A stretch of 64,000 nt of DNA from Hyunsoonleella ulvae (GCF_016827605.1 NZ_JAEPJQ010000004.1:124001-188000), one strand, 5' to 3'. Counted from the first letter of the stretch, positions 16,804 to 26,597 are shown. Notes: a model not told the origin generated them from the letters alone. Program-made: numbers and translations.

Positions 16804-17298
16804 ATGAGTTCACTACCAAAAGTACTACAAAGCAAAACTAAAATTAGATTTCAGCATTGTGATCCTTTCAACCATTTAAACAATGGTAATTACATAGATT
16901 ATTTTATGAATCACAGGGAAGACATGCTCATAGAACACTATGGTTTTGATATCTATAAAATAGCAAAAACTACAGGGAAAAGTTGGGTATCGGGTAGCAA
17001 CCAAATCGTGTATTTAAAACCGGCATTTCTAATGGAGACCGTTACTATTGAATCGCAACTTTTTGGATATAACGACAGTGAATTATTCGTAGAAATGCGC
17101 ATGTTTAACGAGGATAAAACCTCTCTTAAGTCTGTAATATGGTGTAGTTTTGTACACTTTAACTTATTAGAACAGAAGAGAGAAAAACATTCTCAAGACT
17201 TCATGAAAATTTTTGAAGACGTACATCATCCACTACCAGAAACCACCTTTGAAGCGCGCATTAAACACTTTAAATCTGTACGATTACACACAAATTAA
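16804..17298 (+). CDS. 4HBT-fold acyl-CoA/acyl-ACP thioesterase
   Basis: 164 aa hot-dog fold. FQHCDPFNHLNNGNYIDYFMNHRED (about residues 18-42) carries the 4HBT motif with the catalytic Asp in H-C-D-P and the following H-L-N-N-G-x-Y. One domain, usual length. Family members hydrolyse acyl-CoA or acyl-ACP thioesters in the cytosol. It forms a unit with the upstream TetR gene through the shared operator. Chain-length or aromatic-acyl specificity cannot be read from sequence. Confidence 0.85.
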   Translation: MSSLPKVLQSKTKIRFQHCDPFNHLNNGNYIDYFMNHREDMLIEHYGFDIYKIAKTTGKSWVSGSNQIVYLKPAFLMETVTIESQLFGYNDSELFVEMRMFNEDKTSLKSVIWCSFVHFNLLEQKREKHSQDFMKIFEDVHHPLPETTFEARIKHFKSVRLHTN

Positions 17299-17678
17299 GA
17301 TAAAGTTAAAACCTCTTTAAAGCCCCCGAAAACAAACCCACTGGGACATTTCTCTAATTCATTTTGACTTTAGAGTAAAAATGCAGCTCTATTTAGATGA
17401 GAATAACAGTTCTAAAGGAAATCCTGACGCTAAGTGTTTAGGAATTCTTTTAGATTAAAAGTCCAAAAACTTAATTGCGCTTCCTTTCATCGAATATTAT
17501 CATAAAAAATATCCCTCTATGTAATATTTGTTTACTTTTAATGTTTATTAATCTGTTGATAAAAATGTAAAACGGTATCCCTCCGTTATATCTTAAATTT
17601 TTAATTTCACAGTGCTCTTATTGCCCTAGTAAGAACAGTAAAATTTATTAATGTTTAAAGGCAACCTACTTTTATTTT
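17299..17678. other. 380-bp spacer without gene
   Basis: Nothing firm is seen. One 25-codon frame (ATG at 17381, stop at 17456) has no supporting context. The last 120 bp probably hold the deoC promoter, but no clear TAnnTTTG box at a good distance was found. Confidence 0.4.
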
Positions 17679-18422
17679 ATGAATTTATCAAACTATATCG
17701 ACTTCACATTTTTAAAGCCAACGGCAACTGAAAGAGACATTATTAATCTATGTAAGATAGCTAAGGCAAATAGCTATTTTTCTGTATGCGTAAACGGCTC
17801 TTATGTAAAATTAGCAAAAGAGCTCTTAATGGATACTGATGTAAAAGTATGTACCGTAGTTGGTTTTCCTTTAGGTGCTGCATCTACCCAAAGTAAAATA
17901 TCTGAAGCGTTACATGCTATTGAGGACGGTGCTGATGAAATAGATATGGTTATAAATTTAGGCTATCTAAAAAGTAGAAATTATGTTTCTGTTTTAAGGG
18001 ATATCTCTGATGTAAAACGAGCTGTTGGAGATGTAACCTTGAAAGTAATTATAGAAATTTCTGAGCTAAATAAAAATGAAATTGTAAAGGCATGTGAAAT
18101 AGCAGTTGATGCCAATGCAGATTTTGTTAAAACCTCCACCGGATTTGCTTCTGGTGGTGCTACATTTACCGCAGTTAAAATCATGAAAAAAACCGTAAAA
18201 GACAGAGCACAAATAAAAGCTTCTGGTGGGGTAAGTGATTTTGAAACTGCTGTAAAATATCTAGAATCTGGAGCCGATAGAATTGGTACTTCTACCGTTT
18301 TAAAACCAGAAAAAGACACCTTACAAAAAAGAAATTCTAAAATATACAGACGCTATATGGAAACTTCCCAAAAGAGTGAAGTTTCATTAGATGTTCTAAA
18401 AGATATAAGGGTTAACCTTTAA
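17679..18422 (+). CDS. deoC: deoxyribose-phosphate aldolase
   Basis: 247 aa. The TIM-barrel class I aldolase splits 2-deoxyribose 5-phosphate into glyceraldehyde 3-phosphate and acetaldehyde. FVKTSTGFASGGAT holds the Schiff-base lysine (Lys151), IKASGGV the second lysine (about 180), and EIDMVINLGYL the conserved Asp (about 97). The N-terminus has IDFTFLKP where IDHTLLKP is usual. Length and all catalytic residues are normal. Its last 11 bp overlap the end of convergent pxpC. Confidence 0.95.
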   Translation: MNLSNYIDFTFLKPTATERDIINLCKIAKANSYFSVCVNGSYVKLAKELLMDTDVKVCTVVGFPLGAASTQSKISEALHAIEDGADEIDMVINLGYLKSRNYVSVLRDISDVKRAVGDVTLKVIIEISELNKNEIVKACEIAVDANADFVKTSTGFASGGATFTAVKIMKKTVKDRAQIKASGGVSDFETAVKYLESGADRIGTSTVLKPEKDTLQKRNSKIYRRYMETSQKSEVSLDVLKDIRVNL

Positions 18423-19260
18423 GAGTAAAATCAATATAATTTCCTGTATACTTCTGTGCTAGTATATTTATGGCTAACTCTGTTAGTTGCAATATTCTGG
18501 GATAACCCCCTGTAGTTTGACAATCTCTCATTAAAACAATAATTTTACCTGAAGGTGTTAATTGCACAGTACCGGGAAGTACTGGAGATGTAATTATTGG
18601 GGGAAAATCATTTTCAAGATGTTCTTCAAGCTGATAAGCCATCCTGTTGTTATCTTTTGAGATCTTAAACGGTTTTGAAAACAAGATTTCTTTTTGCCTC
18701 TCTGTCAAATTATCAAATTCAGGCCCCATTAAAACATCTAGTGTTTTAGATTCTAAATAAGAATTGTCAACCTTTAATCCTGAAAAATGATTTTGATGTG
18801 TAACATTATTATTGTTAACCTTAAAAAAATCGCCCTTTTTTATGGTAGATTGTAGCGTTACGCACTTGTACATACTTTTGCTACCTAAAATAACTTTTGT
18901 TTGGAAACCACCTAAAACAGCAAGGTAACTACGAAAACCTGAAACCAATGTCCCAAAACTTAAAACATCACCCTTTCTTACTGTAATCACATGGTTATTA
19001 GAAACTTTTATGGTATTTAATGTCGGATTTAAATCCGCTCCTGTTATCGCTATTATTGTATCTATTTGAAACTCTAGCGCCGGCCCACTCATCGTTATTT
19101 CTAAAACTGCTTCGCCCTCATTATTACCCACTAACGCATTCGCCAGCTTTGCTGCCCTTGTATCCATAACTCCAGATTGTGGTACTCCAAAAGACTGGTA
19201 ATCAACCCTTCCTAAATCCTGTACCGTGGTGTAAACTCCCGAACGCAATACCTTAACCAT
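18412..19260 (-). CDS. pxpC: 5-oxoprolinase subunit PxpC (biotin-dependent carboxyltransferase-like)
   Basis: 282 aa. The start VLRSGVYTTVQDLGRVDYQSFGVPQSGVMDTRAAKLANALVGN matches the KipA/PxpC family (allophanate hydrolase subunit 2 fold). With PxpA and PxpB it forms an ATP-dependent 5-oxoprolinase converting 5-oxo-L-proline to glutamate in the cytosol. It overlaps pxpB by 8 bp and is last in the minus-strand run; its 3' end overlaps deoC. The order pxpA-pxpB-pxpC is the usual one. Confidence 0.93.
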   Translation of the reverse strand: MVKVLRSGVYTTVQDLGRVDYQSFGVPQSGVMDTRAAKLANALVGNNEGEAVLEITMSGPALEFQIDTIIAITGADLNPTLNTIKVSNNHVITVRKGDVLSFGTLVSGFRSYLAVLGGFQTKVILGSKSMYKCVTLQSTIKKGDFFKVNNNNVTHQNHFSGLKVDNSYLESKTLDVLMGPEFDNLTERQKEILFSKPFKISKDNNRMAYQLEEHLENDFPPIITSPVLPGTVQLTPSGKIIVLMRDCQTTGGYPRILQLTELAINILAQKYTGNYIDFTLKG

Positions 19261-19984
19261 CTATCTCCTCTCTTTCTAATTGGTATACCCCGGCTTCAGC
19301 CAAAGTTTTAATATCGCTATACTCTTTTAATGAAATGGAATAAAATTGAAGACGATCTCCTGCTTTGGAAAAACAAGGGGGGTGTTTTGAAGCATCAAAA
19401 AAGGTTACAGGGGAATTGCCAATAATATGCCAACCTCCAGGGCTTTCTGATGGATATATTCCTGTTTGCCCACCTCCAATTGCTACAGAACCCTCTGGAA
19501 TTCTCAATCTGGGCGATGATCGCCTTGGAGAGAAAAGAGATGCATCCAATCCGCCTAAATACAGGAACCCCGGGAGGAATCCAACAAAAAAAACAGTATA
19601 CACAGGTGCCGTATGTCGCTTAACAATCTCCTCTATTTCAATATTCTTCTCCTTTGACATGTCTTCTAGATCAATACCAAAACTCTCGTCGTAACACACA
19701 GGTATTTTCCATAAAGTACTGGTTGTATTTAGATTTACATTGGATTGCTGATACAACATATCAAGCTTTTCCACAACAGAAGTAAAATCAAAAGCCTCAG
19801 TATTAAAATTTAACAGCAATGATGTGTAAGCATGATTCGTGAACCGTAAAGAAAACACTTCAGAATGTTCTATTTTCTGCTTAAATGATATAATATCATC
19901 TAGAATAGCCCTTTCAATATATTGTGGCCATTCAATAAGTATAGAAGATATACCAAAAGGTTTATATTTTAATTGGTATGACAT
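19253..19984 (-). CDS. pxpB: 5-oxoprolinase subunit PxpB (KipI family)
   Basis: 243 aa. FVGFLPGFLYLGGLD followed by SPRRSSPRLRIPEGSVAIG and GQTGIYPSESPGGWHIIG is the diagnostic C-terminal half of the KipI/PxpB family (allophanate hydrolase subunit 1 fold). In Bacillus subtilis KipI also inhibits a sporulation kinase; that role makes no sense here, and the pxp operon setting points to 5-oxoprolinase. It is 2 bp downstream of pxpA and overlaps pxpC. Confidence 0.93.
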   Translation of the reverse strand: MSYQLKYKPFGISSILIEWPQYIERAILDDIISFKQKIEHSEVFSLRFTNHAYTSLLLNFNTEAFDFTSVVEKLDMLYQQSNVNLNTTSTLWKIPVCYDESFGIDLEDMSKEKNIEIEEIVKRHTAPVYTVFFVGFLPGFLYLGGLDASLFSPRRSSPRLRIPEGSVAIGGGQTGIYPSESPGGWHIIGNSPVTFFDASKHPPCFSKAGDRLQFYSISLKEYSDIKTLAEAGVYQLEREEIDG

Positions 19985-19986
19985 AA

Positions 19987-20727
19987 TTAAAGAATAATAA
20001 CCCCTTTAGACTCCAAATTATACTTTAATCGACGTACCAATGCTACGGCTTTAGGGTTATCGCCATGAATACAAAATGTATGGGCCTTTATCTCTAAAGC
20101 TTTGCCAGAAATCGTCTTTACTTTATTCTCAGAAATCATGTTGTAAACATGATGAAATACTTCATCTTCATCATGAAATACTGCATTACTTTTTGTTCTT
20201 GAAAGCAGGGTTAAATCATCATTATATCTTCTATCTGCAAAAGCTTCATAGATTATAGGAATGTTATTCTCTTTTGCTAAACTTGCTATTACCGATTTGT
20301 ATGGCACATACAGGTATACGGGTAAATGCATGCTCTTCATCAACTCAATGATTACATTGGCAATTCTTTCATTTTTCACTGCACCATTATACAATGCGCC
20401 GTGAGGTTTTACATGATGTAACACTGTATGTTCCTCATCAATTATTTTAACTAATGTATCAACCTGATCTTTTATTGATTTAAATAGTGCTGCGCAAGTC
20501 ATATCCATGGGGAGCCGTCCAAAGTTTTCAGGATCGGGAAAAGAAGGATGCGCACCTATTTTAACCTTATAAGCCTTTGCTAGTTTTACTACTTCCCTCA
20601 TGGTACCCTCATCTCCTGCATGCCCTCCACAAGCAATATTACAAGAAGAAATTAGAGGCATTAATTGAGCTTCGTTACCAATACCCTCGCCTAGATCTGC
20701 ATTAATATCTATAGAAAACGTCCTCAT
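19987..20727 (-). CDS. pxpA: 5-oxoprolinase subunit PxpA (LamB/YcsF family)
   Basis: 246 aa. The N-terminus SIDINADLGEGIGNEAQLMPLISSCNIACGGHAGD has the family's conserved DxNxDLGE and ACGxHAGD motifs, and VKPHGALYN follows near residue 108. It is the catalytic partner of PxpBC in ATP-dependent opening of 5-oxoproline. Its first codon shares a base with the end of the Nramp-like gene (coordinate 20727), showing tight translational coupling. Confidence 0.94.
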   Translation of the reverse strand: MRTFSIDINADLGEGIGNEAQLMPLISSCNIACGGHAGDEGTMREVVKLAKAYKVKIGAHPSFPDPENFGRLPMDMTCAALFKSIKDQVDTLVKIIDEEHTVLHHVKPHGALYNGAVKNERIANVIIELMKSMHLPVYLYVPYKSVIASLAKENNIPIIYEAFADRRYNDDLTLLSRTKSNAVFHDEDEVFHHVYNMISENKVKTISGKALEIKAHTFCIHGDNPKAVALVRRLKYNLESKGVIIL

Positions 20728-21932
20728 TAGAACAAACCAAAATTGAATACTTTATTAATACCTGCTAGGGCCAAGAGCAAACTAACCAAAACTATACATC
20801 CTCCTAAAATATTATTCACAACTGAATTTCTATGCACTCCTAGCAATGCTTTTCTGTTCATTATCCACAGCAAAAGCCCAGAAATAATAGGTAATAGTAT
20901 ACCATTGGCTACTTGAGCAAATTTAATAATTTGTATTGGCTTATATCCGGATGATGCTATAACTACACCTAAAATCAAAATTAACATCCAAACACCTCTA
21001 AATTTTACAGACTTTAAATTGGTATTCCAACCAAAACACCCTGAAGCCACATATGCAGCCGCTAATGGCGCGGTTATAGCACTTGTTATACCTGCAGAAA
21101 ATAGCCCGATAGCTAAAAAATATTTTGAAAAACTTCCAAACAGAGGTTCTAATCCAAGTGCTAAATCAGCAGCATCTTTTACCTCTAAGTTTTGAATAGC
21201 TGCTCCACAAACAATAATACTCATAGATACTACCCCTCCTAAAGCAATTGCTATAAACGTATCCTTTCTGGCATATTTTAAATCATCAATAGTATGCCAC
21301 TTTTCCCTAACTAACGAGGCATGTAAAAACAAATTATAAGGCACAACTGTTGTACCTATCAATCCTACAATAAGAAGCATGCTACCCTCTGGGAATCTTG
21401 GTAAAAAAGCACCTTTAAATATTTCAGAAATATTGGGTTTAGTCATTATAGCAGTGGTTAAAAATGCCAAACTCATGAGAATTACCAGAAAAACCAATGC
21501 GCGTTCAATAACTTTATAATTCCCTAAGTAAAGTAGAACAAATGCAATTACACCAATTAATATACTAAACGTAGTTTTACTAGCTCCACAAAGTGTTTCC
21601 AACCCAAGAACACCTCCACTAATATTTCCTCCTTCGTAAGCAGCATTACCCACTACAATTGCAGAAATTACTAGAATAATAACCACATACTTAAAAAAGG
21701 GGGATTGTATTTGAGACGTTACTACTTCTGCCAAACCTCTTTGGGATACTAAACCAAGACGCGCAGTCATTTCTTGAAAAACAATTGTAGCTCCAACTGA
21801 TAGCACCATAGCCCAAAGGAGGCTAAAGCCAAACTGTGCACCAGCAATGGTACAGACAGTAACCGTTCCTGGGCCGATGAAAGCGGCTGCTACCAAGGGC
21901 CCAGGACCAATGTTTTTAAAAAAATTTTTCAT
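20727..21932 (-). CDS. Nramp-like transporter lacking the usual metal ligands
   Basis: 401 aa, about 11 membrane helices. The Nramp fold is recognisable (VAAAFIGPGTVTVCTIAGAQFG in helix 1; VVPYNLFLHASLVREKW in helix 6). The canonical helix-1 motif DPGN is GPGT here and the helix-6 MPH motif is VPY. The Asp, Asn and Met that bind Mn/Fe in true Nramps are all replaced. The same kind of protein (YcsG) sits with ycsF-kipI-kipA in Bacillus subtilis. Together with pxpABC directly downstream, a non-metal substrate such as 5-oxoproline or a related compound is likely (inference). Confidence 0.85.
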   Translation of the reverse strand: MKNFFKNIGPGPLVAAAFIGPGTVTVCTIAGAQFGFSLLWAMVLSVGATIVFQEMTARLGLVSQRGLAEVVTSQIQSPFFKYVVIILVISAIVVGNAAYEGGNISGGVLGLETLCGASKTTFSILIGVIAFVLLYLGNYKVIERALVFLVILMSLAFLTTAIMTKPNISEIFKGAFLPRFPEGSMLLIVGLIGTTVVPYNLFLHASLVREKWHTIDDLKYARKDTFIAIALGGVVSMSIIVCGAAIQNLEVKDAADLALGLEPLFGSFSKYFLAIGLFSAGITSAITAPLAAAYVASGCFGWNTNLKSVKFRGVWMLILILGVVIASSGYKPIQIIKFAQVANGILLPIISGLLLWIMNRKALLGVHRNSVVNNILGGCIVLVSLLLALAGINKVFNFGLF

Positions 21933-21959
21933 GTTAAAATAGTTCTTCTAACTAAGATA

Positions 21960-24900
21960 CTATTTTAATTGACTTAATAATTCATCTACTGCTTTTTTAA
22001 GTTGCGTGTCTTTGTGTTTGGCTTTGTCATCAGGGTTGTTATACACTACAATATCTGGAACTGCTGGCCCCAATTCCATATTAGATTTTGTTTCCTTTAC
22101 ATACCAACCTCTAAACGGCATTCTTATATAAGAACCATCAATCAATCCTAAACCTCCTGTAGAAATTACAGCTCCAAATGTTGGTACGCCCACCAAAGTA
22201 CCAATATCCAAAGCTTTATAAGCATGTGAAAATATTTCAGCATTAGAATAACTATTTTCGTTACACAAGGCAATGGACGGCTTAGTCCAAGATGCCAACG
22301 GTAAACGCTCACTGTAAGGATAATGATTGATAAACTTAGTATGTTCTTGTTCTAAATTTTTAACAGCTCCCCTTGGTACCGTATAAGCATGTTGCTTTAC
22401 ATTAAGCACCGCCATTAAATAATCGGTTGTCCAGCCTCCTCCATTAAACCTAACATCTATTACAATACCTTCTTTGCCTAATCCCGCGGCTGTTAATTCA
22501 CGCTCAAAACGCTCAAAGCTCGTCCAGTTCATCCCTTGGATATGAATGTAGCCCAATCTGCCATTTGAATATTTATCCGTTAAGCGCTTTCGTTCTTTTA
22601 CCCAGGCATTATAATTCTCTGTACGATTACTGGATTTTGGCCGAATAACTATTTCTTTAGAAACACCGCCTCTATCAACTTCTAAATAAATTTTTTCATT
22701 AGCGGTACCTTCCAAAAATTCATAAACATTAGTAGATTTATCTAAATCATTTCCGTTTACTGTTGTAATTATATCTCCTACATTAATTAGACTTACACTT
22801 CGGTTCGCAGGCATGGCAGGGACAATAGAAGTTACTTTTAAATTACCATTAGATGTTGGCTCAAATTCTACACCCAACAAACCTGTACGTTCTTGTTGTA
22901 AATCCTCCCTAGTTTCCACACGGTATAGCCCCATGTGGCTAGCGTTAATCTGCCCAAGCATCCAATTAAACATGGTTTGAAAATCGGTTCTTGTTGAGGC
23001 ATTTAAGGCTAAGGGTTCATACTTTTCTCTTAAGCTACTCCAATTCTGACCATGGAAATTAGGATCATAAAAACCATCATTTATGGCTTTCCAGGCTTCA
23101 TTAAATATTTGCTGGGTTTCCAAATTATAGTCAATATCTAACTTCGCAGAAAATGGTAGCGACTCTATTTTGTCGTTGGACATGTTAAGACTAGCCAAAC
23201 TTCCGTTCTTAGTCATATAAATTTTGGACCGTTTTTTATTCACTGTGATGTTGGAGGGATTTGTATTTTTTGAAGTCAACGCTTTTTTATCCTTACCATT
23301 CCACTTTATCTTGAATAGATCAGACTCTGTACTTGCATCCCCCCTACTACCATTACCTGTGGTATAGTATATGGTTTTAGAGTCTTTTGAAAACAATTGC
23401 CCAAACTCTCCTCCCACGTACGAGGTTACCTGAACTTGACGTTCATGAATATCATCAAAATCTATTACTACGGGCACCACAGGCTGCTTCTTATCTTTTT
23501 TGTTATTATCCTCTTTTTTATTGCCCTTTTTATCTTTAGATTTGGATGTGTCATCTTCTACATCTTCTTCCCAATCTTGAGATGTTTTCTCCCAATCTGC
23601 CTTATTAAGCCAAGTAAACCATACATCATAATCACTATTATTTCTATTTGAAGAGAACATGAGTTTTTTACCATCAGGACTCCAAACTGGCCTCCTATCT
23701 TGTTTTGGATGCATGGAAATATTCACTGGCTTTACAGAATTATCCGCCTTGTGAATGTATATTTCAGAATTAAAATCTAAATTACTTAAACTGTAAGCTA
23801 GCCACTTAGAATCGGGCGACCAAGACACACTACTCGGAGTAGCCCAACCATCTAACAACGTTTTTTTGTTAGACATTTTTCCTTTACCGTCTATATTAGC
23901 CACCACAAGTTTACCCCTGCCAACAATATAGGCTATGGACTGTCCATCTGGGGATAACACTAAATTATTTTCATTATCTGAGGACTTGGTAATACGTTCT
24001 ATCTTGTGTTTTAATGTTTTGAACAAGTTTGATTCATTCACATTATCTGATTTTACCATGTACATATCTTTTTGCCCATCTCTATCAGAAATAAACAACA
24101 ATGTGCTATCATTTAACCATGTTGCATTTGTATCACGGAATGAAGAACGTGTTAAATTAACCGTGCGCTTTTTATCTTTTGAAGTTTCACGTATAAAAAT
24201 TTCTCCTCTAATGTTTATAGCTGCATAGTTTCCGTTTGGTGAGACTGCAATATCGCCAACATTATTACCATATGTTTTATGTACAACAGGATCAAACCTG
24301 TAATCTGAAGCAATATCTATATTAATCTCTTTTTGAGCTTTGGTGTTGGCATTTACAACGTAAATACGATTACCTTGGGCGGTTATCACATCGGTACCAT
24401 TTCTGCTAACTTGAAATGAAAAAATACCCATATCAGAGAAATTAGTAATCTGGGAAATAACACCCTGCTTTGCTCCATTATTACCTATTGTTAATTTATG
24501 GACGTTGTATTTGCCTGTTCTTGAAGATTGAAAATAAATAGTATTATCATCCCCCCATTGTGGATAAAAATCGTTACCATCATAATCTGTAAGTTGTGTG
24601 TATGTATCATTTTTAATATCATACAACCAAACATCCCTATTGGCAGGCCCTTTGTATGCTTCACGTTCTAACCTACAACTTCCTTTAACAAACGCCACGA
24701 ATTTCCCGTTAGGTGATGCTACTGCATCAAAACCTGTGGCATCTAAATATCGCTTTGGCGTACCACCGCGCTTACTTATAATGTGGGTTTCATATTCACG
24801 CTCTACTTGCACAAAGTTTCGCCTTGTGGAAAATAATATGTCCCCGTCTGGTGTAAAATCAGTAATAATATCATTAGTAGAATGGTAAGTTAATCGTTTA

Positions 24901-25199
24901 GGCGTACCACCTTTTGCAGACATCACATAAACATCATAATTACCAAATCTTTCACTAATAAAAGCTATGTGGTTACCATCAGCACTCCACATTGGTTTTG
25001 TATCGTAAGCTTCATGTACCGTTAATCGTTTAGGGTTATTACCGTTAATCGCACTCGTCCAGATATCACCTTGATAGTTAAACGCAATAGTTTGCCCATC
25101 AGGACTGATCGCTGGAAAATTAATTAAAGGATTTTGAGCTATCGAGAAGTTTACAAAAACACACGCAACTACAGCTAAAAGCATTGAGTGAAATTTCAT
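21960..25199 (-). CDS. tricorn-like S41 family protease, exported
   Basis: 1079 aa from the ATG at 25199 (MKFHSMLLAVVACVFVNFSIAQ, signal peptide). The open frame extends 45 codons further up, but that part has no signal-peptide logic and overlaps the gene before. Order: WD40/PD40-type beta-propellers (about 25-600, many SPDGK/SADG repeats), a Lys/Asp-rich linker (about 595-625), a C1-like domain, PDZ (about 755-845), S41 core with candidate nucleophile Ser985 in ENSYSNAEIF. Tricorn relatives trim peptides; here in the periplasm. It lies 27 bp upstream of the Nramp-like gene, suggesting one operon. Confidence 0.92.
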   Translation of the reverse strand: MKFHSMLLAVVACVFVNFSIAQNPLINFPAISPDGQTIAFNYQGDIWTSAINGNNPKRLTVHEAYDTKPMWSADGNHIAFISERFGNYDVYVMSAKGGTPKRLTYHSTNDIITDFTPDGDILFSTRRNFVQVEREYETHIISKRGGTPKRYLDATGFDAVASPNGKFVAFVKGSCRLEREAYKGPANRDVWLYDIKNDTYTQLTDYDGNDFYPQWGDDNTIYFQSSRTGKYNVHKLTIGNNGAKQGVISQITNFSDMGIFSFQVSRNGTDVITAQGNRIYVVNANTKAQKEINIDIASDYRFDPVVHKTYGNNVGDIAVSPNGNYAAINIRGEIFIRETSKDKKRTVNLTRSSFRDTNATWLNDSTLLFISDRDGQKDMYMVKSDNVNESNLFKTLKHKIERITKSSDNENNLVLSPDGQSIAYIVGRGKLVVANIDGKGKMSNKKTLLDGWATPSSVSWSPDSKWLAYSLSNLDFNSEIYIHKADNSVKPVNISMHPKQDRRPVWSPDGKKLMFSSNRNNSDYDVWFTWLNKADWEKTSQDWEEDVEDDTSKSKDKKGNKKEDNNKKDKKQPVVPVVIDFDDIHERQVQVTSYVGGEFGQLFSKDSKTIYYTTGNGSRGDASTESDLFKIKWNGKDKKALTSKNTNPSNITVNKKRSKIYMTKNGSLASLNMSNDKIESLPFSAKLDIDYNLETQQIFNEAWKAINDGFYDPNFHGQNWSSLREKYEPLALNASTRTDFQTMFNWMLGQINASHMGLYRVETREDLQQERTGLLGVEFEPTSNGNLKVTSIVPAMPANRSVSLINVGDIITTVNGNDLDKSTNVYEFLEGTANEKIYLEVDRGGVSKEIVIRPKSSNRTENYNAWVKERKRLTDKYSNGRLGYIHIQGMNWTSFERFERELTAAGLGKEGIVIDVRFNGGGWTTDYLMAVLNVKQHAYTVPRGAVKNLEQEHTKFINHYPYSERLPLASWTKPSIALCNENSYSNAEIFSHAYKALDIGTLVGVPTFGAVISTGGLGLIDGSYIRMPFRGWYVKETKSNMELGPAVPDIVVYNNPDDKAKHKDTQLKKAVDELLSQLK

Positions 25200-25282
25200 T
25201 TTACAGGCTATTTTAGTTATTGGCGTAAAAATAAAACTTCGACTTCTTGGATACGGACAAATTAAAATATGTTTAACATTAA

Positions 25283-26404
25283 TTAATTTTGGTTGGATAC
25301 ATTCAAAGCATAAATAGCAAAACTGCCTAACCAATGCCCTCCCATATAATCATCGTTAAAAATATTCGGCAATGAATAGTTAACATGTTGATTTGCAACT
25401 TTTTTTAAATGTGTATAATCTGGTAAGTCTTCAGCGATCTTGTATAGATTCCAAGCTCTTGAAAAATTAACACCATCCAGATGTACCATATGTCCATCTG
25501 TTCTATCTGAGACCAATCCAACCTCAATATTAAAATTTTCGTTTTTCAATTGTGGTAAAAATTCCTCCAACCAAATTTTATAATCCTCCAAAGGCAATAA
25601 ACGCTTCATTAACGCTGCCTCTTCCAGACATGGCGATAAAAAATCACTACCGCTGGGTTCCCATGATATCGGACATTCTTTATCTTCTTTAAAGAAATAC
25701 AATGCCTTGTTTTTTATGGCCTTTTGTAAGTCTGTATCTCCAACAGTTTCTGCATAATCGTAAGCAAAAGATAAACCAAATGCAGTATTGGTATGTGTAC
25801 CCACTCGCAATGCATAATTTAACTTTGGCAGATATTCTATATACTTATTAGCAATTAAATTGGTAAGTGGTTGTAAATTTACCTCAAGCTGTCTTGCTGT
25901 TTCATCATCCCAAGTGTGTAATGCTTCAGCTAATTTTAGCAACCATGCCCAGCCATAGGTACGCTCGTATGATGTGTTATGTTTACCTAGAAAATAAGCT
26001 ACCTCTGCTTCTATATTTTCTTTTGAAATGTTATTAAGCAACTGTTGCTTTATCGCTTTTGAATTCTTAAGGTTTGGAAAAGATTTTAGCAAACTTACCA
26101 AACTCCAGTGCCCATGAACCGATGAGTGCCAATCAAAACAACCATAAAACGCAGGATGTAATACTACGGGGGGTTTTAAATCTTCATCTCCTCCTAAGGT
26201 TTGTGATAATTTATTGGGGTATTCTACATTAATGCAAGCCAGCGGCAATTCTGCCAGCTTGTTAGCTTCTTCTAAATTTAACCCTGGAACTTCTGTACTT
26301 ATCCCAGAATTTGCAGATGATGTTTTGTCTGGGGCGGTTTCCTTTTTCGTAGTATTACAGCTCAATAATACCGAAGCCAATAACAATATGGTAAATGCTT
26401 TCAT
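25283..26404 (-). CDS. DUF2891 family lipoprotein
   Basis: 373 aa. The lipobox LLSCNTTKK places the lipid cysteine at about residue 16. The mature part begins with a short linker, then LAELPLACINVEYPNKLSQTLG and HPAFYGCFDWHSSVHGHWSLV, the signature region of DUF2891, a helical (alpha/alpha-barrel-like) family of unknown function. It precedes the tricorn-like gene by 83 bp on the same strand and may be the first gene of that run. Confidence 0.85.
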   Translation of the reverse strand: MKAFTILLLASVLLSCNTTKKETAPDKTSSANSGISTEVPGLNLEEANKLAELPLACINVEYPNKLSQTLGGDEDLKPPVVLHPAFYGCFDWHSSVHGHWSLVSLLKSFPNLKNSKAIKQQLLNNISKENIEAEVAYFLGKHNTSYERTYGWAWLLKLAEALHTWDDETARQLEVNLQPLTNLIANKYIEYLPKLNYALRVGTHTNTAFGLSFAYDYAETVGDTDLQKAIKNKALYFFKEDKECPISWEPSGSDFLSPCLEEAALMKRLLPLEDYKIWLEEFLPQLKNENFNIEVGLVSDRTDGHMVHLDGVNFSRAWNLYKIAEDLPDYTHLKKVANQHVNYSLPNIFNDDYMGGHWLGSFAIYALNVSNQN

Positions 26405-26597
26405 GTGCCAAAGATAGGGATTCTTAAAATTTAGATGTTAACTACAATTTAACTTGATAGTTATACTAGGTAATACCTTTAGCTGTTTACGCTCTTAACA
26501 ATTTCTTATTTTTTGACATGATTTTTTGTTTTGTTTATATTCTCACAAAATGAATATATGTAAAGACACAACAATCCCAAATAATTCAACGTTCTAC

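Noticed and set aside
17381-17458. 25-codon frame in the thioesterase-deoC spacer
   Set aside because: Too short, no promoter box at fitting distance and no protein-like features.
25200-25334. Upstream extension of the tricorn-like frame
   Set aside because: It places 45 residues before a perfect signal peptide and overlaps the DUF2891 gene; the ATG at 25199 is better.
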